Assembly: GCF_900115745.1 (NCBI RefSeq)
Contig: NZ_FOXP01000004.1
Location: forward strand, 238,674 to 302,673
Direction of reading: 5' to 3'
From: Sphingomonas rubra
GTDB lineage: Bacteria; Pseudomonadota; Alphaproteobacteria; Sphingomonadales; Sphingomonadaceae
Length of the DNA stretch: 64,000 bases
Shown: positions 44,348 to 53,156 of the stretch, one piece after another
Position numbering within the stretch: the stretch's first letter is position 1
Layout: the number at the start of each line of letters is the position of its first letter
Translations under genes and position numbers: made by a program
Notes under the pieces: model-generated
Database searches by the model: none
Told to the model about the DNA's origin: nothing
What the model saw: only the letters and a program-made list of their open reading frames with translations

Positions 44348-45985
44348 ATGACTCCCAAGAACGAACTCCTCTTCTGCGCCCTAGGCGGCTCGGGAGAGAT
44401 CGGCATGAACGTCAACCTCTACGGCACGCGCGGCAAGTGGCTGATGGTCGATTGCGGCATCACCTTCGCCGATCCCGCCTATCCCGGCATCGATGTGATC
44501 CTGCCCGACCTGCAATTCATCGAGGACCGGATCGATGACCTCGTCGGCATCGTCCTGACGCACGGGCACGAGGACCATATCGGCGCGCTGCCGTATCTCG
44601 CCGAGGATCTCGGCGTGCCGCTCTACGCGACGCCGTTCACCGCCGGACTGATCCGCGGCAAGCTGGAGGAGGAGGGCTCGGTCAACCGCGTCAAGCTCAA
44701 GGTCATGAAGATGAACGAGCGGTTCGAGTTGAAGCCGTTCGGCGTCACCTTCGTGCCGCTGTCGCACTCCATTCCGGAGAGCTGCGCGCTGCTGATCGAC
44801 ACGCCCGAGGGCAAGGTGTTCCACACCGGCGATTGGAAGCTCGATCCCACGCCGGTGATCGGCAAGCCCGCCTCGCCGGAGGAGCTGAAGGCGATCGGCG
44901 ACGCTGGCGTCGACGTCCTGGTCTGCGATTCGACCAACGTGTTCAACAAGGAAGCCTCGGGTTCCGAGGCGAGCGTCCGTAAGGGACTGGCCGAGACGGT
45001 CGCCAAGGCCAAGGGCCGGGTGATGGTGACGAGCTTCGCCTCCAACGCGGCGCGGCTCCAGACGCTGGGACAGCTCGCGCGCGAGACGGGGCGCAAGCTG
45101 TGCGTCACCGGCCGGTCGCTGGATCGCATCCTGAAGGTTTCGCGGCAGACGGGTTATCTTTCCGACTTTCCCGAGACGGTGGACCCCGACACGGCGATGC
45201 GCCTGCCGCGCAACAAGGTGCTGATCGTCGCCACCGGCGGTCAGGGCGAGCCGCGCGCTGCCCTGTCGCGCGTGGCGGAAGGATCGCACACGATCAGCGT
45301 CGAGCCCGGCGACACCGTGATCTTCTCCGCCAAGCAGATCCCCGGCAACGAGGTGGCGGTCGGTCGCATCCAAAATCTGCTCGCCGCCAAGGGCGTCGAG
45401 ATGGTGACCGAGCGCCAGGCGCACGTCCATGTCTCGGGTCACCCTGGCCGTCCGGAGTTGGCGCAGATGTACGAGTGGATCAGGCCAGAGCTGCTTGTCC
45501 CCGTGCACGGCGAGATGCGCCACATGATGGAACATGCGCGCTTCGGGCTGGATCAGGGCGTGCCGAACACCATCGTCCAGGCAGACGGCGACATCGTGCG
45601 GCTGCTGCCCGGAAAGGCCAAGAAGATCGGCACCGCGGGCGTCGGCCGGCTGGTGCTCGACGGCGACGTGATCCTGCCGTCGGACGGGTCGACGATCAAC
45701 GAGCGGCGCAAGCTGGCCCTGAACGGCCAGATCTCGGTTGCCGCCGCGATCGGCAAGGATGGTCGCGCGATCGGCCGGCCGCAGGTCAAGTTGCAGGGCG
45801 TGCCGGTGGAGGACGAGCGCGAGGCGTTCGTTGCTGATGCGGTGGATGCGGCCGCGCAGGCGCTGCGCTCCACCAAGCGCGGGATCGATCGCGCGCGCGA
45901 GGATGTGCGGCTGGCGGTGCGCAAGGTGGCGACGCAGTGGACCGGCAAGAAGCCGATCGTCGACGTGCTGCTGATCGAGGCGTAA
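44348..45985 (+). CDS. rnj: Ribonuclease J
   Basis: 545-aa exo/endoribonuclease with a metallo-beta-lactamase domain, beta-CASP insert and C-terminal domain. The zinc motif is LTHGHEDHIGALPY; further ligands are in PLSHSIPESCAL and HTGDWKLDP. The beta-CASP part has CDSTNVFNKEASGSE and VTSFASNAARLQTL, and HVSGHPGRPELAQMYEWI precedes the C-terminal domain. RNase J matures rRNA and degrades mRNA from the 5' end in alphaproteobacteria. Confidence 0.96.
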   Translation: MTPKNELLFCALGGSGEIGMNVNLYGTRGKWLMVDCGITFADPAYPGIDVILPDLQFIEDRIDDLVGIVLTHGHEDHIGALPYLAEDLGVPLYATPFTAGLIRGKLEEEGSVNRVKLKVMKMNERFELKPFGVTFVPLSHSIPESCALLIDTPEGKVFHTGDWKLDPTPVIGKPASPEELKAIGDAGVDVLVCDSTNVFNKEASGSEASVRKGLAETVAKAKGRVMVTSFASNAARLQTLGQLARETGRKLCVTGRSLDRILKVSRQTGYLSDFPETVDPDTAMRLPRNKVLIVATGGQGEPRAALSRVAEGSHTISVEPGDTVIFSAKQIPGNEVAVGRIQNLLAAKGVEMVTERQAHVHVSGHPGRPELAQMYEWIRPELLVPVHGEMRHMMEHARFGLDQGVPNTIVQADGDIVRLLPGKAKKIGTAGVGRLVLDGDVILPSDGSTINERRKLALNGQISVAAAIGKDGRAIGRPQVKLQGVPVEDEREAFVADAVDAAAQALRSTKRGIDRAREDVRLAVRKVATQWTGKKPIVDVLLIEA

Positions 45986-45989
45986 GGCC

Positions 45990-46271
45990 GTGCGCTGGAC
46001 ATCGGCACTGGCGATCTACGTCCTGTTCTGGTCGTTCAGCGTCTTCCTCGTCCTCCCCTTCGGCGTGCGCACCACGCACGAGGCGGGGGGCGAGCACGTG
46101 CCGGGGCAGGCGGAGAGCGCGCCGCACGAGTTCGACATATGGAAACTGGTGTGGCGCGTGACGATCGTCGCGACGATCCTGTTCGTGCTGTTCCAGCTGA
46201 ACTACCGCTATGGCTGGATCACGGCGCGCGACGTGGACCTGTTCCACCGGATGGATATGGAAATGCGGTAG
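45990..46271 (+). CDS. DUF1467 family membrane protein
   Basis: 93 aa with two helices (about residues 6-25 and 55-72). The start WTSALAIYVLFWSFSVFLVL with PFGVRTTHEAG is the DUF1467 pattern. Its function is unknown; the family often follows rnj in sphingomonads. GTG 45990 lies 4 bp after the rnj stop. It is convergent with the next gene with only 3 bp between the stops. Confidence 0.85.
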   Translation: MRWTSALAIYVLFWSFSVFLVLPFGVRTTHEAGGEHVPGQAESAPHEFDIWKLVWRVTIVATILFVLFQLNYRYGWITARDVDLFHRMDMEMR

Positions 46272-46274
46272 ACA

Positions 46275-46781
46275 TCAGACGATGGCGGGAACGGCGTTGC
46301 GGAAATTGGCCAGCCGGTCGATTACGCAACGCGACGACGCGTTGAGGCGGCGGACGAGCTGCTCGCTGGCGGACTTGCTGATCGTCCAGGCCACTTCCTG
46401 ATCGGTGTCGTCGGGCGCTAGGATCGTCATGTACAGGTGCCATTGCCGTTGCTGGTCGACAAGCAGCCGCCCGACGCCGTGGCAGACGAATGCGCGATGA
46501 TCCGCCTCTCGCTGGAACTGGACGAGGGCATCCAGTGCCGGTTTGCCGAGGCTTCCGCCTCCGGATGCCAGCGCCAACCGCAATGCCTCCCGGCGCTGTC
46601 CCGCCAAATGCGGAAGCTTCTTGCCGGCTGACCCCGCCCCTAAATGGATGAGCGTCTCGGTGACGGCATGCTCCACCGCGGCGAAATGCTCCAGCATACG
46701 ACCGCGCCAAAGGTTCGCTTCGGTCTTGAAGACGTTCCACTCGATCGTGTCGACCGGCTCAATGGTGGAATGGGCGTTCAT
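46275..46781 (-). CDS. Hypothetical protein
   Basis: A 168-aa soluble protein that I do not recognise. It is predicted mostly helical, with MLEHFAAVEHAVTETLIHLG near the N-terminus, a basic stretch (AGKKLPHLAGQRREALRLAL) and FQREADHRAFVCHGVGRLLV in the middle; the last third (WTISKSASEQLVRRLNASSR) is again helical. No signal peptide or membrane segment. ATG 46781 is the first start. The codon pattern fits the neighbours. Confidence 0.65.
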   Translation of the reverse strand: MNAHSTIEPVDTIEWNVFKTEANLWRGRMLEHFAAVEHAVTETLIHLGAGSAGKKLPHLAGQRREALRLALASGGGSLGKPALDALVQFQREADHRAFVCHGVGRLLVDQQRQWHLYMTILAPDDTDQEVAWTISKSASEQLVRRLNASSRCVIDRLANFRNAVPAIV

Positions 46782-46816
46782 CCGAATGTGCTTATCGGCG
46801 CGACGTTCAAAAAAGC

Positions 46817-49042
46817 TTAGCGCAGCCGCTCGATCGCTTGGGCCAGCGCCACGTAGAGCTTGCCCATATCGGACGACAGCAGCGTCACGCCCAGCGGTGA
46901 ACCGTCGCGCTGGGCGAGAACCTGGCGGAGCATGCCCTCGAAATCGTGGATGTAGCGGTTGACCTGCTCGCGGAAGCGGCCGTCGTCGTCGTAGAGTCGG
47001 GCGATCTCGCGTGCGTCGCCGCCGTCGAGGAGGCGCACCGCGCGACGGGTGAAGACGCCGCGATCGCCCTTCAGATAGGCGGCCCAGGCGCTGTCCGATA
47101 CGTCGGGTGCGAACGCCTTGGTAATGTCGATCGCCGCCGAATTGAGCGACTCGATCAGCAGCGATACGCGGCGCGCCAGCGAGTCGCTGTCGGCCGCCTC
47201 GCGTTCCTCGCGCGCCGTTTCCATATGGCTATCGAGCAGGCTCCGCTGCTCCAGCAGGGATTGCACCTGCGTCGCGACCCGCTCGGTCGCACGGGACGAG
47301 GCGGCGGCGGCCGCGTCGGTCGCGTCGACCAGCGCCGTGACCTGCCGCGTCACCGTATCGGACGCTGCGCGCCGCAGGGCGGCGGTGGCGGCCTCGCCGA
47401 GCGCGTCGGCCGCCTCGGGCACCACCGTGGCCAGCGTCTCGCGCGCCTGCGCAGCCGCGATCTGGGCCGTCTCGTGTACATGGGCGAGCGCGTTGAGGAG
47501 GCGCGGTGCGGCCTCGTCGGCGAAACGCTGTGCCCGGTCGATGGCGCCCTCCATCGTGATGCCCAGCGCGTCCGCCTTGTCGCGGCCGTCGGCGAGCGCG
47601 GCTTCCAGGCCGCTGGTCAGCTGGTCGAGCGTGCGGCGCTGCCCGGCGAGCACGTCGGCGATCGCCTCGATGGCGTCGTGCGTCGACTCGGCGGCCGTGA
47701 CCAGCGCCAGCAGCTCCGGCTTGGCATGGGCAATGGTGCGGCGCGAGGTCGTGACGCGATCGTCGAGGCGGGTGAGCGCGTCCGGCAGCGTCTCGTCGAT
47801 CTCGCGCGCGGCGGCATCCAGGGCGACGAGCAGCGTCTCGGTGGTGCCGATCGTGCGGCCGGCCATCGCTTCGCCGGCACGCAAAGCCTCCGTCATCGCG
47901 TCGGCCGAGCCGCCCAGCGCGCTGATCGACGCGGCGAGCAGCTGCGTGCGATCCACACCCTGTGCGTGAAGGGTGTCGAGCCGTGCCTCCACGTCGGCGA
48001 AGCCGCCGTGAAGGCCCGCGACCAGGTCTTCTCCCCGCAGCCGCTGCTCAGCCAGCGCGTCGGCGAGGCGGCCGGCGGCGAGGTCGAGGTCGGCGAGGCG
48101 CGTGGCGAGCGCGTCGGCATGATCGTGCGCGGCGACTTCAAGGGCGACCTGGTGACCGCGAAGGCCGAGCAGGGTCTGGTCGCCCTGCGCGGCCAGCGTA
48201 TCGCAGGCGCGGTTCACCGCCTGCTCGGTACGGTCGACCAACGTGTCCAGCGCGGTCGCGGCCGCGCCGGTCGCGCGTTCCAGGCGGGCACCGGCGGCCT
48301 CGCCGGTCGCGTTCATCCGGTCGATCTGCGCCGCGAGGTGATCGGCGGCGGTCGCCGCGAGCGAATCGGCGTCGCGGGCGCGCGCGGCAAGCTGGACGAT
48401 CTGCGCCTCCAGCGCGGCGGCCTGGGCAGCGGCGGTCAGGCCCGCCTGATCGATCCGCCGGCCGATCTCCTCGCTCTCGACCTTGGCGTGCGGGATCGAT
48501 GCGACCAGATCACCGACGGTCGAGCGTGCCAGCGTCGCCGCCTCCGCCAGGCTGCGGGCGTGGGTATTCGCCTCCTCGATCTCAGCCGCCATCGCCTGGC
48601 CGATCGCCTCCAGCCGTCCGGCCGCCGCAGTGCCGGCGTCGAGTTGCAGGACGAGCTGTTCGCGGTGGTGGGTGAGCGTGCGGGCGAGGCTGGCAACGCG
48701 CGCCTCCAGCGCGGCGGCCTCGGCGCGCATGGCCTGGGCGGTGACGCCGAAGCGGCGCGCCTCGGCGCGGCTGCTGCGCCGCGCCAGCAGCCAGACGATG
48801 CCGACCAGCGCGGGGGGAACGCAGAGCGCCGCGACGAACTGCGTGCCCGCGACCGCATCCATTACGGGCAATCGCGCGCGCGCCAGCCAGAGCGCACCGG
48901 CGATCCAGCCGATGACCAGCAGGGCAGCGATCGTTGGTGCGACCCAGCCGGACCGGCCGCCGTCGATCGGTTCCACCAGTTCCAGCGGTTCTATCCAGCC
49001 CTCGGGCGGCCGCGGCCACAGGTCGTCGCTCGCCCCCATCAT
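46817..49042 (-). CDS. Large membrane protein with two N-terminal helices and a long coiled-coil domain
   Basis: 741 aa of no family I can name with certainty. After a Pro-rich N-terminus come two membrane helices (about residues 36-56 and 64-88 from ATG 49042), then about 550 residues of Ala-rich, almost unbroken helical sequence with charged heptads. A compact C-terminal domain follows (WAAYLKGDRGVFTRRAVRLL, then FREQVNRYIHDFEGMLRQVL). The topology recalls polar scaffold proteins such as Caulobacter TipN. ATG 49042 and 49039 are adjacent; 49084 is an alternative without a ribosome site. Divergent from the Hpt-like gene. Confidence 0.75.
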   Translation of the reverse strand: MMGASDDLWPRPPEGWIEPLELVEPIDGGRSGWVAPTIAALLVIGWIAGALWLARARLPVMDAVAGTQFVAALCVPPALVGIVWLLARRSSRAEARRFGVTAQAMRAEAAALEARVASLARTLTHHREQLVLQLDAGTAAAGRLEAIGQAMAAEIEEANTHARSLAEAATLARSTVGDLVASIPHAKVESEEIGRRIDQAGLTAAAQAAALEAQIVQLAARARDADSLAATAADHLAAQIDRMNATGEAAGARLERATGAAATALDTLVDRTEQAVNRACDTLAAQGDQTLLGLRGHQVALEVAAHDHADALATRLADLDLAAGRLADALAEQRLRGEDLVAGLHGGFADVEARLDTLHAQGVDRTQLLAASISALGGSADAMTEALRAGEAMAGRTIGTTETLLVALDAAAREIDETLPDALTRLDDRVTTSRRTIAHAKPELLALVTAAESTHDAIEAIADVLAGQRRTLDQLTSGLEAALADGRDKADALGITMEGAIDRAQRFADEAAPRLLNALAHVHETAQIAAAQARETLATVVPEAADALGEAATAALRRAASDTVTRQVTALVDATDAAAAASSRATERVATQVQSLLEQRSLLDSHMETAREEREAADSDSLARRVSLLIESLNSAAIDITKAFAPDVSDSAWAAYLKGDRGVFTRRAVRLLDGGDAREIARLYDDDGRFREQVNRYIHDFEGMLRQVLAQRDGSPLGVTLLSSDMGKLYVALAQAIERLR

Positions 49043-49149
49043 CGTTTCCCGTCCGCCACCCCGATCATGGCCGGTGTTTATCATTTTTGCAGGTTCCGAC
49101 CAGCCCGGGTCTCAACCTCCTCTTAACCGCGGGGTCGCTAGGCCGGGAC

Positions 49150-49446
49150 ATGGCTTATGATCCCGGCGCGATCGATGCGACCCTGGCGGCAGCGGTGGGC
49201 GACGATCCCGCCCTGATCGCGGAGCTGCGGCTCGCCTTTCATGACGGTGCGGAGCGGGCGATGACGGCACTGCGGGATGCCGGCGACGATGGGTCGGCGT
49301 GGATCGCCGCAGCGTCGCGGCTGCGTGGGCTGGCCGCCAGTTTCGGCGCGGTTCGCCTGATGGCACAGGCCGCCGCCGCGAGCAGCGTGACGCCGGGCGA
49401 CGAGAAGGTGATCGCCAAGCTGACGCGGGCGATCGCGCGGCTCTAA
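49150..49446 (+). CDS. Hpt-like protein lacking the phosphoryl-accepting histidine
   Basis: A 98-aa helical protein. Residues 51-67 (WIAAASRLRGLAASFGA) align with the Hpt helix whose consensus is AHxLKGxAxxxGA. The histidine position holds Ser56, while the following basic-Gly pair (Arg59-Gly60) and Ser64/Gly66 are kept. DPALIAELRLAFHDGAERAM is the usual preceding helix. It therefore cannot act as a classical phosphotransfer protein. ATG 49150 is divergent from the coiled-coil gene by about 110 bp. Confidence 0.75.
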   Translation: MAYDPGAIDATLAAAVGDDPALIAELRLAFHDGAERAMTALRDAGDDGSAWIAAASRLRGLAASFGAVRLMAQAAAASSVTPGDEKVIAKLTRAIARL

Positions 49447-49500
49447 CCCCGGCGATCAGCGGCCTTGCAACCGCAGCGATGCCGCCTATCAAGCCGTCGC

Positions 49501-50700
49501 ATGCTTGCCGGTCTGCTGTTCGCCCATCACGACGCCGATGATCGTCCCGGCCAACTGACGGCGACGCTGCCATTCGGCGGCTCCTCGGTGATCGAGTATC
49601 AGGCGCGGCTGCTCGCCGCCGTTGGCGCGTCGCAGCTGGTGGTGATGGTCGGTCGGCTGACCCCCGAGCTGCTGGGGGCGATTGGGCGGATCGGCAAGCG
49701 TGGCATCGCCGTCGACGCGGTCCGCACCGCCGAGGAGGTGGCGGCCAAGCTCCACCCGCTCGCGCGCGTGCTGATGCTGGCGGACGGGTTGGTGACCACG
49801 CAGGAGATCGTCGACGGGATGGCACGGGGGGAGGGCGACGCGCTGCTCGTGGTGGACGCGGCGGACGCCCCCGCACGGTACGAGCGGCTGGGCGGCGGTG
49901 CGGCTTGGGCCGGGATCGCCCGGCTGGAGGCGCGGCGCATCGTCGACGTGGCGGCGTTGCCGCGCGATTACGACTTTCAGTCCACTGCGCTCCGGCTCGC
50001 CGACCAGGCCCGGGCGGTGCACCTGATGCTGCCGCCCGGCGCGATCGCCGATGGTCACGGGATCGAGCATGCCGGTGGCGGTCTGACCGAGCGCGGACGC
50101 GCGGTACTGGCGGCGACCGTGGCCGATCGGCGTAACTGGTTCAATGCGGCGCTGGTCGCTCCGCTGGCGCGTGCGACCGTGCCGCGATTGGTCGCGCGTG
50201 GAGTCGGCACGATCGCGACCGGCGTCGGTGGAGCATTGCTGTCGCTCGCCGGTGCCGTCGGCATCGTCGCGGGCGTGCCGGGTACCGGCCTTACGGCGAT
50301 GCTGGCCGGAGCGATGGGGCTCGGCGTCGCACGCGTGCTGGCGCTGCTGCGCGACGAGGAGCCGCTCGGCGAGGCGTGCGTGATCGCGCAAGGGATCGCG
50401 GCGGCGGCGGGAGTTATGGCGCTAGGCTGGTCGCTGACCGCGACGACCGGCGCGGTCATGCTGGTAGTGGCGCTCGTCGCCGTCGTGGCGGGGCTGCTCG
50501 GCGAGCGGGCGACGCCGCGACGCTCGCGACGGCGCTGGTGGGGCGGCGGGCCGGCCTATCTCGCGTTGGCCACCCCGTTCGCCGTGGTCGGCTGGCCGAC
50601 GATCGGGCTGGTCGCCGTGTTGCTCTACGCCACGGCGACGCTGGTCGCGGCGATCGAGGCGTTGCGTACGCTGGTGAACGACGGCTTAGTGTCATCTTAA
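49501..50700 (+). CDS. Membrane protein with nucleotidyltransferase-like N-terminal domain
   Basis: 399 aa. The first 190 residues look like a divergent MobA-type NTP-transferase fold: PFGGSSVIEYQARLLAAVGA and, later, LLVVDAADAP. The usual GGxGTR loop is not visible. The second half has about six hydrophobic helices in two groups (GVGTIATGVGGALLSLAGAV onward) with a basic RRSRRRWW stretch before the last two. This layout, a transferase domain joined to a membrane domain, recalls bifunctional cytidylyltransferase/CDP-alcohol phosphotransferases, but I see no CDP-alcohol motif. Function unknown. Confidence 0.7.
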   Translation: MLAGLLFAHHDADDRPGQLTATLPFGGSSVIEYQARLLAAVGASQLVVMVGRLTPELLGAIGRIGKRGIAVDAVRTAEEVAAKLHPLARVLMLADGLVTTQEIVDGMARGEGDALLVVDAADAPARYERLGGGAAWAGIARLEARRIVDVAALPRDYDFQSTALRLADQARAVHLMLPPGAIADGHGIEHAGGGLTERGRAVLAATVADRRNWFNAALVAPLARATVPRLVARGVGTIATGVGGALLSLAGAVGIVAGVPGTGLTAMLAGAMGLGVARVLALLRDEEPLGEACVIAQGIAAAAGVMALGWSLTATTGAVMLVVALVAVVAGLLGERATPRRSRRRWWGGGPAYLALATPFAVVGWPTIGLVAVLLYATATLVAAIEALRTLVNDGLVSS

Positions 50701-50724
50701 GACGACCGCGCTAAGGTGCGTCGG

Positions 50725-51807
50725 ATGGTCGCGGACGAGCACGAGCGGGATAGGTGGGCGCCCGAGCGGTTGAGTGACCGTGCGGCACGCGCCGACGCGC
50801 GGGCGGACCGCGATCTAGCCGCCGCAGCGACCGACTTCCTGCTGCCCGACGAGGCGCGGCTCAACGATCGAACTCGGCACGGCATGGCGGCGCTGGTCCG
50901 CGGGACGATCGACGCGGTCGAGACGGCCGTCCGCCACCATGCCGCCCGGCTGTTGGCCGAGCGCGGCGCGACCGAGCGTGCAGAGGCGTTGCTGCGCGGC
51001 CGGACCGACGTGACGGCACGACTGTTGCGAGGGGGACTGCTGCGCGATCCTGACATGATGGCGGAACTGCTCGCGCGCGTGCGGCAGGACGGGCTTGCCG
51101 CGGCGCTGCCGCCGGCGCCCGCCGTCGCCGACCAGCCGAGCCTCGTCGTCCGACTCGCCGCGGCGCCCGATGCGGTGGTCGCGCGTGCCGCCGCGGCGCT
51201 GCTCGTCGCCGACAATCGCCGGCGCGACGCGGCCGAGCGGGCTGCGGAGAGTGGTGGCGAGCTGCCGGCCGAACTGCACCACCGGCTCGTCTGGTGGGTG
51301 GCGGCGGCGATCCGCGACCCGCACGACCATGGCACCGACCTCGCCATCGCCGAGGCGGCGTTGCGCGCGGTCGCCGCGCATGACGAGGACGAACGGGCCG
51401 ATGCGGTGGCAATGCGGCTCGCCGCGGCGATCGCGCCCAATCCGCGCGAGCTGCCCGACCTGCTGGTCGAGGCGCTGGCCGACCGGCGCGTCGGTCTGTT
51501 CACCGCGCTGGTCGCGCACGCAGCGGGGCTGCCGCACGAGGCGGTGCGCGCGGTGACGCTGGAACCCGGGGGCGATCGGCTGTGGCTGGCGTTGCGCGCG
51601 ATCGCGCTCGACCGGGCGACCATCGCGCGGATCGCGCTGGCGCTCGCCGAGGCGGACCCGACACGCGACATCGACGCTTTCGCCGACCAGCTCGACGCCA
51701 TCATGGCGGTCGATCCGGTCGCGGCGCGCGCGGCGCTGCTGCCGCTGACGCTCCACGCCGATTATCGCGCCGCGATCCGCGCGCTGGCGCGTTCGGAGGC
51801 GGGATGA
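50725..51807 (+). CDS. DUF2336 domain-containing protein
   Basis: 360 aa, nearly all helical and Ala/Arg-rich, with repeated helix pairs like HEAT repeats. The segments LNDRTRHGMAALVRGTIDAV, LVVRLAAAPDAVVARAAAAL, and LVEALADRRVGLFTALVAHA suggest the DUF2336 family of alphaproteobacteria, whose function is not known. ATG 50725 is 8 bp after AAGG; the in-frame GTG at 50716 overlaps that site. It overlaps the kinase-like gene by 4 bp, so the two are probably made together. Confidence 0.75.
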   Translation: MVADEHERDRWAPERLSDRAARADARADRDLAAAATDFLLPDEARLNDRTRHGMAALVRGTIDAVETAVRHHAARLLAERGATERAEALLRGRTDVTARLLRGGLLRDPDMMAELLARVRQDGLAAALPPAPAVADQPSLVVRLAAAPDAVVARAAAALLVADNRRRDAAERAAESGGELPAELHHRLVWWVAAAIRDPHDHGTDLAIAEAALRAVAAHDEDERADAVAMRLAAAIAPNPRELPDLLVEALADRRVGLFTALVAHAAGLPHEAVRAVTLEPGGDRLWLALRAIALDRATIARIALALAEADPTRDIDAFADQLDAIMAVDPVAARAALLPLTLHADYRAAIRALARSEAG

Positions 51808-53156
51808 ACGCGGTCGATCCGAACGGCACCGTCGCGGTGGCGCACGCAGTGCTCGACGCCGATGGCGCGCTGCTGTCGGCCGATCCGGCGCTGGAGGCGC
51901 TGCACGCCCGTGCCGGCGGCGTCGCGGGTGGATCGATGGCGGTGCCGCAGCTCGCCTCGATCGCGCGGCTGGCGCGAAGACTGGGTATCGTCGTGTCGCG
52001 GCGGATCACGGTGGCGGACGAGGATGCGGACCTCGACCTGTGGGTCCGCGCACAGCCGGAGGGCGATCGCATCCGCCTGGCCGCGAGCGGGTGGAGCGAG
52101 CAGCCGGCGTGGCGCCCATCCGCCGAAATGCCCGCCGTCCCGGCGGGCGACTGGCAGTGGGAGAGCGATGCCAGCCTGCGGCTGACCTTCCTGTCGCTGG
52201 ACGGAGCCGGTGGGTTCGATCCCTTCACGCTGCTCGGCCGGCCGCTCACGGCGTTGTTCGTCTTCGACGAGGGCGCAGGCGGCGGCCTGCCGATCCTGGA
52301 CGCGTTGGCGCGGCGACGACCGTTTCGCGATCAGCCCGCGACAGTGCGATTGACGGGGGCTCCGGTGGTGCTCGACGCGGTGATCCGTCACGACGCGGAA
52401 GGCGGCTTCGCCGGGTTGGCGGGGAGTGCGCGCGAGGCGGTGACCGACGAAGGGGAAGGCGACGCTACGACGCCGGGTGCCTTCGCCGCCGGGCTGGACC
52501 GGGCGTTGCGTGCGCCGCTCGGCCGCATCGTCGCCAACGCCGACAGCATCAGCGCGCGGGCCGACGGACCGATCGCGGACGATTATGCCGCCTATGCGAC
52601 CGACATCGCCGGGGCGGGGCGCCACCTGCTCGGGTTGGTCGACGGGCTGGTCGACCTGCAGGCGATCGAGCGATCCGACTTCCGGCCTCTCGCGGAGCCA
52701 ATCGATCTGGATGACGTGGTGCGCCGTGCGGCGGGGCTGCTGGCAGTCAAGGCGGAGCGTGCCGGCGTGGCGATCGTGCGGGTGCCGAGCGATGCACGGG
52801 CGTCGGCGATCGCCGATTTCGGACGGACGCTGCAGATCATGGTCAATCTGGTCGGCAATGCGGTGCGCTACGCGCCGCCGGGCTCGCAGGTCGAGATCGC
52901 CGTGGAGAGGGCAGGCGCCGCCGTACGCGTCACCGTCTCGGATCGCGGCAAGGGGATCGACCGCGAGGATCAGGCGCGCGTGTTCGAGAAGTTCGAACGC
53001 GTCGACCCGAGCGAGCCCGGCGGCAGCGGCCTGGGGCTGTTCATCGCGCGGCGGCTGGCGCGCGCGATGCGGGGCGACCTGACGTTGCGGAGCGAGGCAG
53101 GGGCCGGCGCCGCCTTCACTCTGTCGCTACCGGCGGGGCAGCCGGCGGGCGAGTAG
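51804..53156 (+). CDS. Histidine-kinase-like protein without the H-box histidine
   Basis: 450 aa, no membrane helix. The N-terminal 200 residues resemble PAS-type sensor regions. The dimerisation helices (about 225-290) are of the DivJ/PleC type, with YATDIAGAGRHLLGLVDGLV. In the H-box, D-R-A-L-R-A-P-L replaces S-H-E-L-R-T-P-L, so Arg233 stands where the phosphorylated His should be. The ATPase part looks intact: IMVNLVGNAVRYAPPG (N box), SDRGKGI (G1) and GGSGLGLFIARRLA (G2). Probably a pseudokinase or regulator rather than a normal sensor kinase. Confidence 0.85.
   Translation: MNAVDPNGTVAVAHAVLDADGALLSADPALEALHARAGGVAGGSMAVPQLASIARLARRLGIVVSRRITVADEDADLDLWVRAQPEGDRIRLAASGWSEQPAWRPSAEMPAVPAGDWQWESDASLRLTFLSLDGAGGFDPFTLLGRPLTALFVFDEGAGGGLPILDALARRRPFRDQPATVRLTGAPVVLDAVIRHDAEGGFAGLAGSAREAVTDEGEGDATTPGAFAAGLDRALRAPLGRIVANADSISARADGPIADDYAAYATDIAGAGRHLLGLVDGLVDLQAIERSDFRPLAEPIDLDDVVRRAAGLLAVKAERAGVAIVRVPSDARASAIADFGRTLQIMVNLVGNAVRYAPPGSQVEIAVERAGAAVRVTVSDRGKGIDREDQARVFEKFERVDPSEPGGSGLGLFIARRLARAMRGDLTLRSEAGAGAAFTLSLPAGQPAGE

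Noticed and set aside
46946..49126. 726-codon plus-strand frame opposite the coiled-coil gene
   Set aside because: Very Arg/Gly-rich, no domain pattern. The minus strand gives two clean membrane helices, heptads and a compact C-terminal domain.
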